From MGOM01 sp035455265 (lineage in GTDB: Bacteria > Chloroflexota > Anaerolineae > Anaerolineales > E44-bin32): 41,467 bases of DNA. Each line of letters starts with the position of its first letter. Position 1 is the first letter of the stretch. A program made the translations under genes and the position numbers. Of this stretch, positions 15,469 through 23,789 are shown one piece after another. The notes under the pieces are model-generated. The model saw only the letters and a program-made list of their open reading frames with translations, was not told the DNA's origin and searched no databases. The stretch covers positions 1 to 41,467 of the forward strand of contig DATIFK010000043.1 of assembly GCA_035455265.1 (NCBI GenBank), given 5' to 3'.

Positions 15469-16484
15469 CGGCCGCCGTCTTGCGACGGACGCCCGCGCCC
15501 AGCGGTCTGCGCCCGGTGGATTCGCGCCGCGATCTGGCCGGCCTGGCCGACGTGATGGAGGCCGCCTTCGGGGACCGCCTGGATGAGTCGGGGGCGCGTA
15601 TGGTGACGGCGATGCGCGCCTTCGGCCGGTGGGGGTGGCTGGGGTGGGCCGCCGGGCACTTGTTTCTGCCGCCGGCCGCCTACCCCGCCGGCTTCGTCTG
15701 GATCGAGGATGGCCGGCTGGTGGGCAACGCCAGCTTGATGCGGGCCGACCTGGGATCGCGACGATGGGTCCTGATCAACGTGGCGGTGTCGCCGAAGTGG
15801 AGGCGCAAGGGCATCGCCCGCACCCTGGTCCAGGCTTGCCTGGACCAGGCCCGGCGACTCGGCGCCGAGGAAGTGTTGCTTCAGGTCGATGCCGACAACC
15901 GCGGCGCACAGGATTTGTACGAGTCGCTTGGCTTCGTCCGGACGACGATTCGTTCCACGTGGGGCCGGCAGATCGCTTCGACCTTCGGCGCCGTCGATGG
16001 CCCGGCAGCCCGGCCGGGGCGTCCCGAGGACATGCCGGCGCAGTTGGCGTTGGCGCGGCGGCTGTGCCCGGAGGGACTGTCTTGGCCGCGGCCGCTCGAC
16101 GGCCTCGAGTTTCGCCTGTCCGTCCCGTGGGGCCGGACGGCGCATTGGGTGTGGCCAATGGAAGGTGCCATCCGCGGCTTCTTGGCGACCTTCCCGGGCT
16201 ACGAGTCGCCCGGAGTGCATGCGCTCCTGGTGGTCGAACCCGAAGTGAGCGGCCAGGCCGAAGGGCCGCTGCTGGACGCGGCGCTGAACCATATCCCGCC
16301 GCGCTATGGAGAGATCCAGGTCGAGACGTTGGATGAGACCGGCGCCGATGCGCTGCGGCTCCGCGGTTTCCAGCGAGAGCGCCGGCTGGCCTGGATGATC
16401 GCCCGTCTGGCCGCGTCGGTGACGGTTGCGGCGGGCGCCCGATGGGAGAGCGGCGCCGAGGGTTCGGAGCGGAGGTCGGTGTGA
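15465..16484 (+). CDS. GNAT-family N-acetyltransferase, probably tandem
   Basis: A 339-residue protein. The first GNAT domain (about 15-165) has INVAVSPKWRRKGIARTL, the acetyl-CoA pyrophosphate loop, and NRGAQDLYESLGFVRT, the usual C-terminal block. The second half (about 170-325) has a similar size and ends EIQVETLDETGADALRLRGF, which looks like a degenerate GNAT copy. Substrate unknown. The ATG overlaps the stop of the preceding gene (ATGA), and its own stop overlaps the next start (GTGA), so it is translationally embedded in the operon. Confidence 0.88.
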   Translation: MTAAVLRRTPAPSGLRPVDSRRDLAGLADVMEAAFGDRLDESGARMVTAMRAFGRWGWLGWAAGHLFLPPAAYPAGFVWIEDGRLVGNASLMRADLGSRRWVLINVAVSPKWRRKGIARTLVQACLDQARRLGAEEVLLQVDADNRGAQDLYESLGFVRTTIRSTWGRQIASTFGAVDGPAARPGRPEDMPAQLALARRLCPEGLSWPRPLDGLEFRLSVPWGRTAHWVWPMEGAIRGFLATFPGYESPGVHALLVVEPEVSGQAEGPLLDAALNHIPPRYGEIQVETLDETGADALRLRGFQRERRLAWMIARLAASVTVAAGARWESGAEGSERRSV

Positions 16485-16852
16485 CGACGACGGAGGAACG
16501 CCTCAAGATCCTTCGGATGATCGAGGACAAAAAGATCACGCCCGAGGAGGGAGCCCGCCTGCTGTCGGCGCTGGCACGCGGGGAGCGTAAGCGCCAGGCT
16601 GAGGATGAGAGCGAGTCCCGCTGGCTGCGGGTGCGCGTGACCGACATCCACAGCGGCAAACCGTCGGTCAACGTGACGATTCCCATGCGTCTGGTCAACG
16701 TCGGGCTCAAGGTCGGGGCGCGGTTCATCCCCGACGTCGAGGGCATCGAGCTCGGCGAGTTGGCCGAAACCCTGCGGCAGGGGATGAGCGGGAAGGTCAT
16801 GGACGTCGTGGACGAGGACGAAGGACAGCGCGTGGAGATCTACGTGGAATAG
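16481..16852 (+). CDS. Small SHOCT-like domain protein
   Basis: A 123-residue protein. It begins with the SHOCT-like helical motif (ERLKILRMIEDKKITPEEGA), nearly the same as at the end of the gene at 14419. A compact region follows (VRVTDIHSGKPSVNVTIPM) that resembles the segment next to this motif in YvlB-type proteins, then an acidic C-terminus. GTG 16481 is chosen because GGAGG lies five bases upstream and it gives a GTGA overlap; an upstream in-frame start at 16442 would lie inside the GNAT gene. Function unknown; it closes the operon. Confidence 0.83.
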   Translation: MTTTEERLKILRMIEDKKITPEEGARLLSALARGERKRQAEDESESRWLRVRVTDIHSGKPSVNVTIPMRLVNVGLKVGARFIPDVEGIELGELAETLRQGMSGKVMDVVDEDEGQRVEIYVE

Positions 16853-16871
16853 GCCTCACGCAAGGATTGCG

Positions 16872-16958
16872 GTTTCCAGTTTCCAGTCGCCAGTTCCCAG
16901 TTGGTTCCGCTCTGGGGGGATCCTGGAGGTTGGGCACTGGAAACTGGAAACTGGAGAC
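16872..16958. repeat. Heptamer array, perfect facing arms
   Basis: TTTCCAGTTTCCAGT (16873-16887) is a perfect 15-base inverse of ACTGGAAACTGGAAA (16936-16950), with further units on both sides. It fills much of the gap 16853-17045 and could fold into a long hairpin, possibly ending transcription of the SHOCT operon. Confidence 0.75.
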
Positions 16959-16973
16959 AGGTAGCCGCGGTTG

Positions 16974-16979
16974 TAGAAT
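16974..16979 (+). promoter_or_regulatory. Possible -10 for the Rossmann-protein gene
   Basis: TAGAAT lies just after the heptamer array. A -35 at 17 bases would fall inside the array (CTGGAG), so promoter and repeat overlap. The start codon is 66 bases downstream. Confidence 0.4.
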
Positions 16980-17045
16980 AAGGCGCGCTGATCCTGACCC
17001 GCCTCTCGCCGCCGATCCCCCGGCGGCGACTCACGGAGGCCCCGC

Positions 17046-18740
17046 GTGGAAATCGAATCGAAGAACGCCCTCGTCCTCGGCGGCTACGGCCTGGTGGGGA
17101 CGGCCGTGTGCCGCGAGCTGCTCGCCCATCGCCCGGCGCGCCTGGTCGTCGCCTCGCTGCGTCGGAGTGAGTCCGAGGCCGCCGTCTCGGCTCTGCAGCG
17201 GGCCGTGCCGGATTCATCCACGGCCCTGCTTCCGGCGTGGGGGGATTTGCTGTTGAGGGCGGAGTGGCAGGACGAATCGCTCGGTGTGCACCCGCGCACG
17301 TCCGTCCTGGCGGACACGGCGCGGCGCCGGCGTCTGGTCGCCGACATCCTCAACGAACTCGATGACGACATCCTACAGTCGTCCCTGTTGTTCCAGTTGG
17401 TCACCGGCAAGGCCCAGGGGCTGGGCGGGAAGCCGGCGGATATCGTCATCGACTGCGTCAACACCGCCACAGCCGTCGCTTACCAGAACGTCTTCCAGAC
17501 GGCGCAACGGCTGCAGGCGCGCATCGCCAGCGGAGAGACAACCGACTGGCCGGAAGAGGTCGAACGGCTGCTGGCGGCGCTGTACATTCCCCAGCTGGTG
17601 CGCCACATGCAGATCCTGTATGAGGCGATGTTGCGGGCCGGGACGCAGGCCTACGTCAAGGTTGGGACCAGCGGCACCGGGGGGATGGGGTTCAACATTC
17701 CCTACACCCACGGCGAGGAGAGGCCGTCGCGGGTCCTGCTGTCGAAGTCGGCGGTAGCCGGCGCGCAGACTCTGCTGACCTTCCTCATCGCCCGCACCCC
17801 CGGCGGGCCGATGATCGTCAAGGAGGTCAAGCCGACGGCGGCCATCGCCTGGAAAGAGATCGGCTATGGGCCGATTCGCCGCGGCGGGCGCGAAGTGGCG
17901 TTGTTCGACTGCCCGCCCGAGCAGGCCGTGCCGCTGACGGCGCCGGGGGCGCTGGCCCCCGAAGGGAAATTCGGTCGGCCGACGGGCGCCAACCTGGAAT
18001 CGGTCTACATCGATACAGGTGAGAACGGCTTGTTCGCCGCCGGCGAATTTCGGGCCATCACGACCCTCGGCCAGATGGAGTTCGTCACGCCCGAGGAGAT
18101 CGCCAGCCTCGTCGTTCGCGAGATCCTCGGCGGCAACACCGGCTACGACGTCATCGCCGGCCTGGACGCCTCGGTCCTGGGCCCGACCTACCGCGCCGGC
18201 TTCCTGCGCCAGGCGGCGCTGACGCGCTTGCGCCAGTTGGAGAAGGACCATGGCGTCGATTCGGTGGCGTTCGAGATCCTCGGTCCACCCCGCCTTTCGA
18301 AATTGCTGTACGAGGCCTACCTTCTCCAGCGCTCCTGCGGCACGCTGTCGGCGGTGATGGCGAAGTCGGCCGAGGCCCTGTCGCAGGCCATGGCCGGCCT
18401 GGTCCGTGACGACGCCGGCCTGCGGCAGCGCATCCTGTCCATCGGCATCCCGATCCTGATGCCCGACGGTCAGCGTCTGTTGCGAGGGCCGGCCATCAAG
18501 TCCGCGGACGCCGAGCATGGGTGGGTCGATCTGACGCCGGCCAACGCCGAGCGTTGGAAGGAGCGCGTGGGGGCGCTGCGCGCCTTTCTCCAGACGATGG
18601 CCTCCGGCGACACGAGCTCGCGCTCGGAGCGTGCCTACCCTGACGCACAGGCCTGGACGGCGGGCGATACGTTCGACGTCGGGGAAATCGCCGGATGGCT
18701 GTTCCTTCACGAAGAGAAGGGCAGGCGCGGCAAGTCCTGA
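17046..18740 (+). CDS. Rossmann-fold NAD(P)-binding protein, function unknown
   Basis: A 564-residue soluble protein. The N-terminus has a dinucleotide-binding loop (VLGGYGLVGTAVCREL) as in short-chain dehydrogenases and epimerases. The central region carries an extended motif KVGTSGTGGMGFNIPYTHGE and the C-terminal half is mainly helical. I do not recognise a characterised family of this length; an SDR-type label is the most that can be said. The usual Tyr-x-x-x-Lys catalytic pair was not clearly found. Start GTG 17046 follows CGGAGG. The gene is flanked on both sides by heptamer arrays. Confidence 0.75.
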   Translation: MEIESKNALVLGGYGLVGTAVCRELLAHRPARLVVASLRRSESEAAVSALQRAVPDSSTALLPAWGDLLLRAEWQDESLGVHPRTSVLADTARRRRLVADILNELDDDILQSSLLFQLVTGKAQGLGGKPADIVIDCVNTATAVAYQNVFQTAQRLQARIASGETTDWPEEVERLLAALYIPQLVRHMQILYEAMLRAGTQAYVKVGTSGTGGMGFNIPYTHGEERPSRVLLSKSAVAGAQTLLTFLIARTPGGPMIVKEVKPTAAIAWKEIGYGPIRRGGREVALFDCPPEQAVPLTAPGALAPEGKFGRPTGANLESVYIDTGENGLFAAGEFRAITTLGQMEFVTPEEIASLVVREILGGNTGYDVIAGLDASVLGPTYRAGFLRQAALTRLRQLEKDHGVDSVAFEILGPPRLSKLLYEAYLLQRSCGTLSAVMAKSAEALSQAMAGLVRDDAGLRQRILSIGIPILMPDGQRLLRGPAIKSADAEHGWVDLTPANAERWKERVGALRAFLQTMASGDTSSRSERAYPDAQAWTAGDTFDVGEIAGWLFLHEEKGRRGKS

Positions 18741-18741
18741 G

Positions 18742-18827
18742 AGTCATCAGTCGTCAGTCGTCAGTCTTCAGTCGGTACCCGGTGCCCAGGCCCAGCCGCA
18801 CGACTGATGACTGACGACTGACAACTG
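18742..18827. repeat. Heptamer array with facing arms
   Basis: The left arm is AGTCATCAGTCGTCAGTCGT and onward (18742-18773), the right arm CGACTGATGACTGACGACTG and onward (18801-18827); the units are largely complementary. It starts directly after the stop codon at 18740 and ends about 35 bases before the next gene's -10. Confidence 0.75.
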
Positions 18828-18862
18828 CACTTATGTCTCTCCCTTAAGCTTCGACAATCGCA

Positions 18863-18871
18863 TGCTATACT
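18863..18871 (+). promoter_or_regulatory. Extended -10 of threonine synthase gene
   Basis: TGC-TATACT ends ten bases before the ATG at 18882. TTAAGC at 18844-18849 is a poor -35. No Shine-Dalgarno fits in the remaining bases, so a leaderless mRNA is likely. Confidence 0.6.
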
Positions 18872-18881
18872 CGACCTCACA

Positions 18882-20039
18882 ATGGGCGAGCCGCGCGGCC
18901 TGGAGTGCTCCGGATGCCGGGCGGAGTACGGCGCCGATCGACTGTCGGCCGTGTGCCCGGTCTGCTCGTCGCCGTTGCTCGCCCGATACGACTTGGAGGG
19001 CCTACGCGGGCGGCTGACGCCTGAAGTTGTGGCCAGTCGCCCGTCGGGTTTGTGGCGTTGGGGCGAGCTTCTGCCTGCGCCGGAGTCCCTGGGACGTACG
19101 TTGAGCCTGGGCGAGGGCGACACGCCGCTGCTCTCAGCGCCGCGTTTGGCGGCGGACTTGGGGCTGGGTCAAGTCTGGATCAAGGACGAAGGCGCCAATC
19201 CAACGGGAACGTTCAAGGCACGTGGATTGGCGGTGGCGGTGGCTCGGGCCAGCCATCAGGGGGTGTCCGAGTTCGTCTTGCCGACGGCCGGCAATGCCGG
19301 CGCGGCTCTGGCGGCGTACGCCGCGCGGGCCGGCGCTCGGGCCCATATCTTCGCACCGGCCGACGCGCCAGCCTCGATCCTGCGCGAGATCGAAGCGGCC
19401 GGAGGGATCCTTCATCTGGTGGACGGACTCATCGACCGCGCCGGACGGGAAGCTCTCGAGGCCGCCGCGGCCGAAGGTTGGATGGATCTGTCGACGTTCC
19501 GCGAGGTGGGGCGCGTCGAGGGGAAGAAGACGATGGGGCTGGAGCTGGCGGAGGCCCTGGGTGACGTGCCCGAGGTGATCGTTTACCCCACCGGAGGCGG
19601 GACGGGCGTGGTCGGGATCGCCAAGGCCTTCGACGAGCTCGAGGCGTTGGGCTGGCTGGGATCGCGCCGGCCGCGGCTGGTGGCCGTCCAGGCGGAGGGT
19701 TGCGCACCCGTGGTGCGCGCCCTGCAGGACGACGCCGCCGACGTCGAGTACTGGAAGGGCGCCGCCACGGCGGCCGCCGGGCTGCGCGTGCCCAGGCCCT
19801 TGGCCGGACGGCTCATCCTGGAGACCATTCGCCGCAGCCAGGGCACCGGCGTGACCGTCTCGGATGACGACATGCGCCAGGCACGCCTCCGCCTGGCGCA
19901 CAGGGAAGGCGTGCTGGCGTGCCTGGAAGGGGCGGCGACGGTCGCCGGCGCCGAACGGCTGGCCCGCCAGGGCTGGATCCGACCCGACGAGCGCGTCGTG
20001 CTGTTCAACACCGGCACCGGATTGAAGGATCTACTGTGA
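18882..20039 (+). CDS. thrC: Threonine synthase
   Basis: PLP-dependent conversion of O-phosphohomoserine to threonine. The 385-residue product opens with a zinc-ribbon-like segment (CSGCRAEYG and CPVCSSPLLARYDL), as in class II threonine synthases of this size. The PLP lysine is K112 in NPTGTFKARG. TAGNAGAALAAYAARAG is the phosphate-side helix, PTGGGTGVVGI the PLP-phosphate loop and FNTGTGLKDL the C-terminus. ATG 18882 lacks a ribosome site and sits just behind a -10. The stop overlaps the GTG of a histidine kinase gene by four bases, an odd pairing. Confidence 0.93.
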   Translation: MGEPRGLECSGCRAEYGADRLSAVCPVCSSPLLARYDLEGLRGRLTPEVVASRPSGLWRWGELLPAPESLGRTLSLGEGDTPLLSAPRLAADLGLGQVWIKDEGANPTGTFKARGLAVAVARASHQGVSEFVLPTAGNAGAALAAYAARAGARAHIFAPADAPASILREIEAAGGILHLVDGLIDRAGREALEAAAAEGWMDLSTFREVGRVEGKKTMGLELAEALGDVPEVIVYPTGGGTGVVGIAKAFDELEALGWLGSRRPRLVAVQAEGCAPVVRALQDDAADVEYWKGAATAAAGLRVPRPLAGRLILETIRRSQGTGVTVSDDDMRQARLRLAHREGVLACLEGAATVAGAERLARQGWIRPDERVVLFNTGTGLKDLL

Positions 20040-22108
20040 CGGATGACGCCCCGGCGCGCGAACGATCCCGGGCCTCCCTGGATCTGCTGTATCGGATCAG
20101 CCGCGAGCTGGCGGCGCAGCTCGATCTTCCCCAGCTGCTGCAGCACATCCTGCAACTGACGCTTGAGACCGTCGGCGCCCCCAGCGGAAGCATTCTCGTC
20201 CTCGACGAGAAGGGACGCGTCCTGGAAGGGGCGCTGGCCTACGGCGGCCAGGTTCACGATCACACCGCCGAACAGTTGGCGGACACGTTCGACCGCGGCC
20301 TGGCGGGCTGGGTCTTCGAGCATCGCGAGCCGGCGCTGGTGAAGTCGACGGCGGAAGACACCCGCTGGTTGAAGCGCGAAGGCGAGGGCGAGTCGCGGGC
20401 GGCTCTGTCGGTGCCGCTGATGACGCGCGTGCGCGTCGTCGGTGTCCTGACGGTATCGCATCCGGAGCCCGGCTGGTTCAACGAGGAGGACCTCGAGCTG
20501 CTGAGCGCCATCGCCGATCAGGCGGGCATCGCCGTCGAGAATGCGCGGCTGTTTGCCGCCGAGCAGGAACGCCGCCGCTTTGCCTCGACGCTCCAGGAGA
20601 TCGCCCGGATCATCAGCTCGACGCTCGATCCGGCGATGGTCTTCCCTCAGGTGCTCGAGCAGCTGGAACGCCTCGTGCGCTACGACAGCGCCAGCATCCT
20701 GCTGCGCGACGGCGACGTGATGCGGCTGGTGGCGGCGCGCGGCTTTCGCGACAACCGCTCGATCATCGGGATGACGCTGCCGGTCAAAGCGGAGACCTTC
20801 AGCGGGAGGGTGCTGGCCGACCGTCTGCCGCTGGTCATCGACGACGTGCAGAAGGAGACGGGCTGGGTCCGTTCGGAAAAGGTCCCCGAGACCGGGCGGA
20901 TCCGCGGCTGGATCGGAGCGCCCTTGATCGTGCGCGATCGCGCCGTCGGAGTGCTCAACGTCGACAGTCAACAGGTGGGCGCCTACGACGAGGAGGACGC
21001 CGAGGTGGTGGCGGCCTTCGCCGATCAGGCTGCCGCCGCCGTCAGCAATTCGCAGCTTTTCGCCGAAACGCAGGCCGCCCGGCTGCGCTTCGCCAGCCTG
21101 TTCGAAGACAGCATCGACCCGATCCTGATCAGCGATGTGCGCGGCACCATCAACGAGGCCAACCGCCGGGCGCAGACCTTCCTGGGCTACACCCACGAGG
21201 AGCTCGTCGGCCGTTCGGTGCTCGACCTGCACACACCCAATCCCGATCGGCAGGTGCCCGATCTGGCGGCGTTGCAGGAAGGCGAGACGCACGCCTACGA
21301 GGGGCGGGCGGCCCACAAGGACGGCGGCCCGCTGCCGATCGAGATTCACGTCAAACGCATCGACATCGGACCGCAGGCGGCGCTGCAATGGATCCTGCGC
21401 GACATCTCCGAGCGCCTGGCGCTCGAGGAATTGCGCCTGGACCTGACGTCAATGATCTTCCATGACCTGCGCTCACCGCTGGGCAACATCATCTCCAGCC
21501 TGGAGATGATGCAGTCCACCCTGCCGCCGGAGGACGAGTCGCAGCGCTCCGTCCTATCGATCGCGTTGCGTTCCAGCCGCCGCTTGTCGCGTTTGGTCGA
21601 ATCGCTGTTGGATCTGGGGCAGCTGGAGGCCGGCCAGGCCGTCCTGCGCAAGACGCCGGCGACCATCAGCAGCCTGATCGCCGAAGCCGTCGAGGAGGTT
21701 CACCCGGTGGCCGAGGCGCGCGGGCACCTGCTGCACTTCGGCGTGGGCAAGGCCGAGCTGCCGCCGGTCGACATGGACGTCGACATGATCCGCCGCGTGC
21801 TGATCAATTTGCTCGAGAACGCCATCAAGTACACGCGCAGCGGCGGCCGGATCGCCGTGACGGCGCGCAAGCAGGAGGAGGAGCTGCTCGTCAGCGTCTC
21901 GGACAACGGCCCGGGGATTCCGCGCGGCGAGGAGAAAGCCATCTTTGCCAAGTTCGCGCGGGTACAGCAGGAAGGGAATCCCAAAGGGCTGGGACTGGGG
22001 CTGGCCTTCTGCCGCCTGGCGGTCGAAGCCCACGGCGGCCGGATCTGGGTGGACAGCGAACCGGGAAAGGGATCGACCTTCAACTTCACTCTCCCGCTGG
22101 CGGCCTGA
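20036..22108 (+). CDS. Sensor histidine kinase (GAF-GAF-PAS-HisKA-HATPase)
   Basis: A 690-residue cytosolic kinase without membrane segments. A first GAF domain (about 15-175), a second GAF (about 180-340) and a PAS domain (about 345-460, IDPILISDVRGTINEANRRA) precede the kinase core. The phospho-acceptor is H476 in FHDLRSPLGNI. The ATP-binding domain has N595 (NLLENAIKYTRSGG), DNGPGIP and GLGLGLAFCRLAVEAHGG. All boxes look intact. GTG 20036 gives a GTGA overlap with thrC and follows GAAGGAT; upstream frame extends to 19919 inside thrC. No response regulator is adjacent, so its partner lies elsewhere. The signal could be a small ligand or redox state; the sequence does not say. Confidence 0.93.
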   Translation: MTDDAPARERSRASLDLLYRISRELAAQLDLPQLLQHILQLTLETVGAPSGSILVLDEKGRVLEGALAYGGQVHDHTAEQLADTFDRGLAGWVFEHREPALVKSTAEDTRWLKREGEGESRAALSVPLMTRVRVVGVLTVSHPEPGWFNEEDLELLSAIADQAGIAVENARLFAAEQERRRFASTLQEIARIISSTLDPAMVFPQVLEQLERLVRYDSASILLRDGDVMRLVAARGFRDNRSIIGMTLPVKAETFSGRVLADRLPLVIDDVQKETGWVRSEKVPETGRIRGWIGAPLIVRDRAVGVLNVDSQQVGAYDEEDAEVVAAFADQAAAAVSNSQLFAETQAARLRFASLFEDSIDPILISDVRGTINEANRRAQTFLGYTHEELVGRSVLDLHTPNPDRQVPDLAALQEGETHAYEGRAAHKDGGPLPIEIHVKRIDIGPQAALQWILRDISERLALEELRLDLTSMIFHDLRSPLGNIISSLEMMQSTLPPEDESQRSVLSIALRSSRRLSRLVESLLDLGQLEAGQAVLRKTPATISSLIAEAVEEVHPVAEARGHLLHFGVGKAELPPVDMDVDMIRRVLINLLENAIKYTRSGGRIAVTARKQEEELLVSVSDNGPGIPRGEEKAIFAKFARVQQEGNPKGLGLGLAFCRLAVEAHGGRIWVDSEPGKGSTFNFTLPLAA

Positions 22109-22156
22109 CGCCACTCGGCCATACAGGTTCCCTGATCCTCGCGGGTACATACCACC

Positions 22157-22990
22157 ATGCGTGAACTCGTCCACGGAGTCTTTCTGGAGGACCGCTATCC
22201 GGGCCTGATCCTGGGGGCGGTGGCGGCCGAAGGCCGGGTGCTGCTGATCGACAGCCCGCTGCGGATCGAGGACGGCCGCGAGTGGCTGGCGGCGCTGGCG
22301 CCGTACGGGCAGCCTCGCTACCTCGTCTTCCTCGATCACCATCCGGACCGCGTGTTGGGCGCGCGCGGGTTGGACCTTTCGATCGTGGCGCAGGCGGCCA
22401 CGCGCGACGAGGTGGCGGCCTGGCCGGACATTTTCCGCCTCCCGGTCCCCATCGGCGCCGAGGCCGACCGACTGCGGCGAGTCGCCGGGGTCACACGGGC
22501 CGTGCCGCATCTGTCGTTCACCGATCGCCTGACCCTGCTCCTGGGGGAGACGCCCGTCGAGATCTGGCACCGCCCCGGCCCGACGAGCGGGGCTGCCTGG
22601 GTGGTGTTCCCGGCCCGGCGCGTCGTCTTCGTGGGAGATGCTGTGGCCCTCAAGGAACCGCCCTACCTCGGCGACGCCGACATCGAGGCCTGGCTCAAAA
22701 GCCTCCATGAACTGCGCAGCGCCGCCTTCCGCCGCTACCGGATCGTGTCGAGCCGTGACGGCGTGATCCGGAAGGAAGCGGTTGCCTCGATGGCATCCTT
22801 CCTGCGCAAGATCGACGGTCGCCTGCAGAGACTGGGGGACCGTGAGGAATCGCCGGAGGCAACCTTGCGGCTTGCGACGCAGGTCGGGCGCGGCTTTCGC
22901 ATCCCATTGGCCCGCAAGGAACAGGTCGCCCAGCGACTGCGAAGCGGCCTGGAAGCCTTGTACTCACGCCGATACCTGTCATCTGAGTAG
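22157..22990 (+). CDS. Metallo-beta-lactamase-fold protein with altered metal site
   Basis: A 277-residue soluble protein whose order of motifs matches the MBL fold. The first metal motif reads DHHPDR (residues 60-65) where the family has HxHxDH: the first and last histidines are replaced by Asp and Arg, and H62 and D64 remain. A histidine persists in HRPGPTSG, and the bridging aspartate in FVGDAV. It may bind one metal, a different metal, or none. The charged helical C-terminus (about 210-277) is an addition. No ribosome site precedes ATG 22157. Function unknown. Confidence 0.75.
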   Translation: MRELVHGVFLEDRYPGLILGAVAAEGRVLLIDSPLRIEDGREWLAALAPYGQPRYLVFLDHHPDRVLGARGLDLSIVAQAATRDEVAAWPDIFRLPVPIGAEADRLRRVAGVTRAVPHLSFTDRLTLLLGETPVEIWHRPGPTSGAAWVVFPARRVVFVGDAVALKEPPYLGDADIEAWLKSLHELRSAAFRRYRIVSSRDGVIRKEAVASMASFLRKIDGRLQRLGDREESPEATLRLATQVGRGFRIPLARKEQVAQRLRSGLEALYSRRYLSSE

Positions 22991-23005
22991 TCTCCGGCCG
23001 TCTCT

Positions 23006-23740
23006 ATGAGCTTTGCGAACATCGGACTCTCCGTCTTGCAGGAGGAGGCGCGGCGCCGCTACGGCGTTTCGCTTTCACGCCGGCAGCTGGAGGCCTTCAG
23101 CTTGTATGCCGCCGAGCTGGCCGATTGGAATGCCCGCTTCAACCTGACGGCCATCACCGAGCCGGCGGAGGTCGAAGTCCGGCACTTCCTGGACTCGTTG
23201 ACTCTCGTTCCCTACCTCGGGAGAAGCGCCTCGGGCCGGCTGGTCGACGTGGGAACCGGCGCGGGCTTCCCCGGATTGCCGCTGCGCATCGCCTGCCCGG
23301 CCTTGAAGGTGACGCTGATCGAAGCGACCGGCAAGAAGGCCGACTTCTGCCGGCACGTCGTGGACCGGCTCGGGCTGGAGGGAGTCGCGGTCCTACATGC
23401 CCGTGCCGAGGAGGCCGGCCATGACCCTAATCACCGACAACATTACGACGTGGCGGTGGCGCGGGCGGTAGCGGCGATGCCCGTGCTGGCGGAATACCTT
23501 CTGCCCTTGGTGCGGCTGGGGGGCAGGGCGATCGCCCAGAAGGGCGAGAGCGGGCCGGCGGAGGCTCATGGCGCCGAGGCGGCCATCCATCTTCTGGGTG
23601 GACGGCTCAGCCAGGTGGCGCCGATCGAGTTGCCCGGCGTCGCCGACGCCCGCTACCTGGTGGTCGTCGACAAGGTGGCGGCGACGCCGGCGATGTACCC
23701 ACGGCGCGCCGGCACGCCGGCGCGCCACCCCCTGCGCTGA
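23006..23740 (+). CDS. rsmG: 16S rRNA (guanine-N7)-methyltransferase RsmG
   Basis: SAM-dependent enzyme that makes m7G527 in 16S rRNA. The 244-residue product has the family blocks WNARFNLTAITEPAEVEVRH, HFLDSLTLVPYL, the SAM-binding LVDVGTGAGFPGLPLRI and a middle VARAVAAMPVLAEYLLPL followed by GGRAIAQKG. Length is usual. The ATG lacks a clear ribosome site, and the gene starts 15 bases after the MBL-fold gene, so it is probably co-transcribed with it. Confidence 0.96.
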   Translation: MSFANIGLSVLQEEARRRYGVSLSRRQLEAFSLYAAELADWNARFNLTAITEPAEVEVRHFLDSLTLVPYLGRSASGRLVDVGTGAGFPGLPLRIACPALKVTLIEATGKKADFCRHVVDRLGLEGVAVLHARAEEAGHDPNHRQHYDVAVARAVAAMPVLAEYLLPLVRLGGRAIAQKGESGPAEAHGAEAAIHLLGGRLSQVAPIELPGVADARYLVVVDKVAATPAMYPRRAGTPARHPLR

Positions 23741-23789
23741 GTCCGGCTCCGTCGCGCTGGATCTCTCCTTGCTCCCTGTGGACCACTAG

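Noticed and set aside
18742..18827. Heptamer arrays as CRISPR
   Set aside because: Units are 7 bases with no spacers of fixed length and no cas genes are present.
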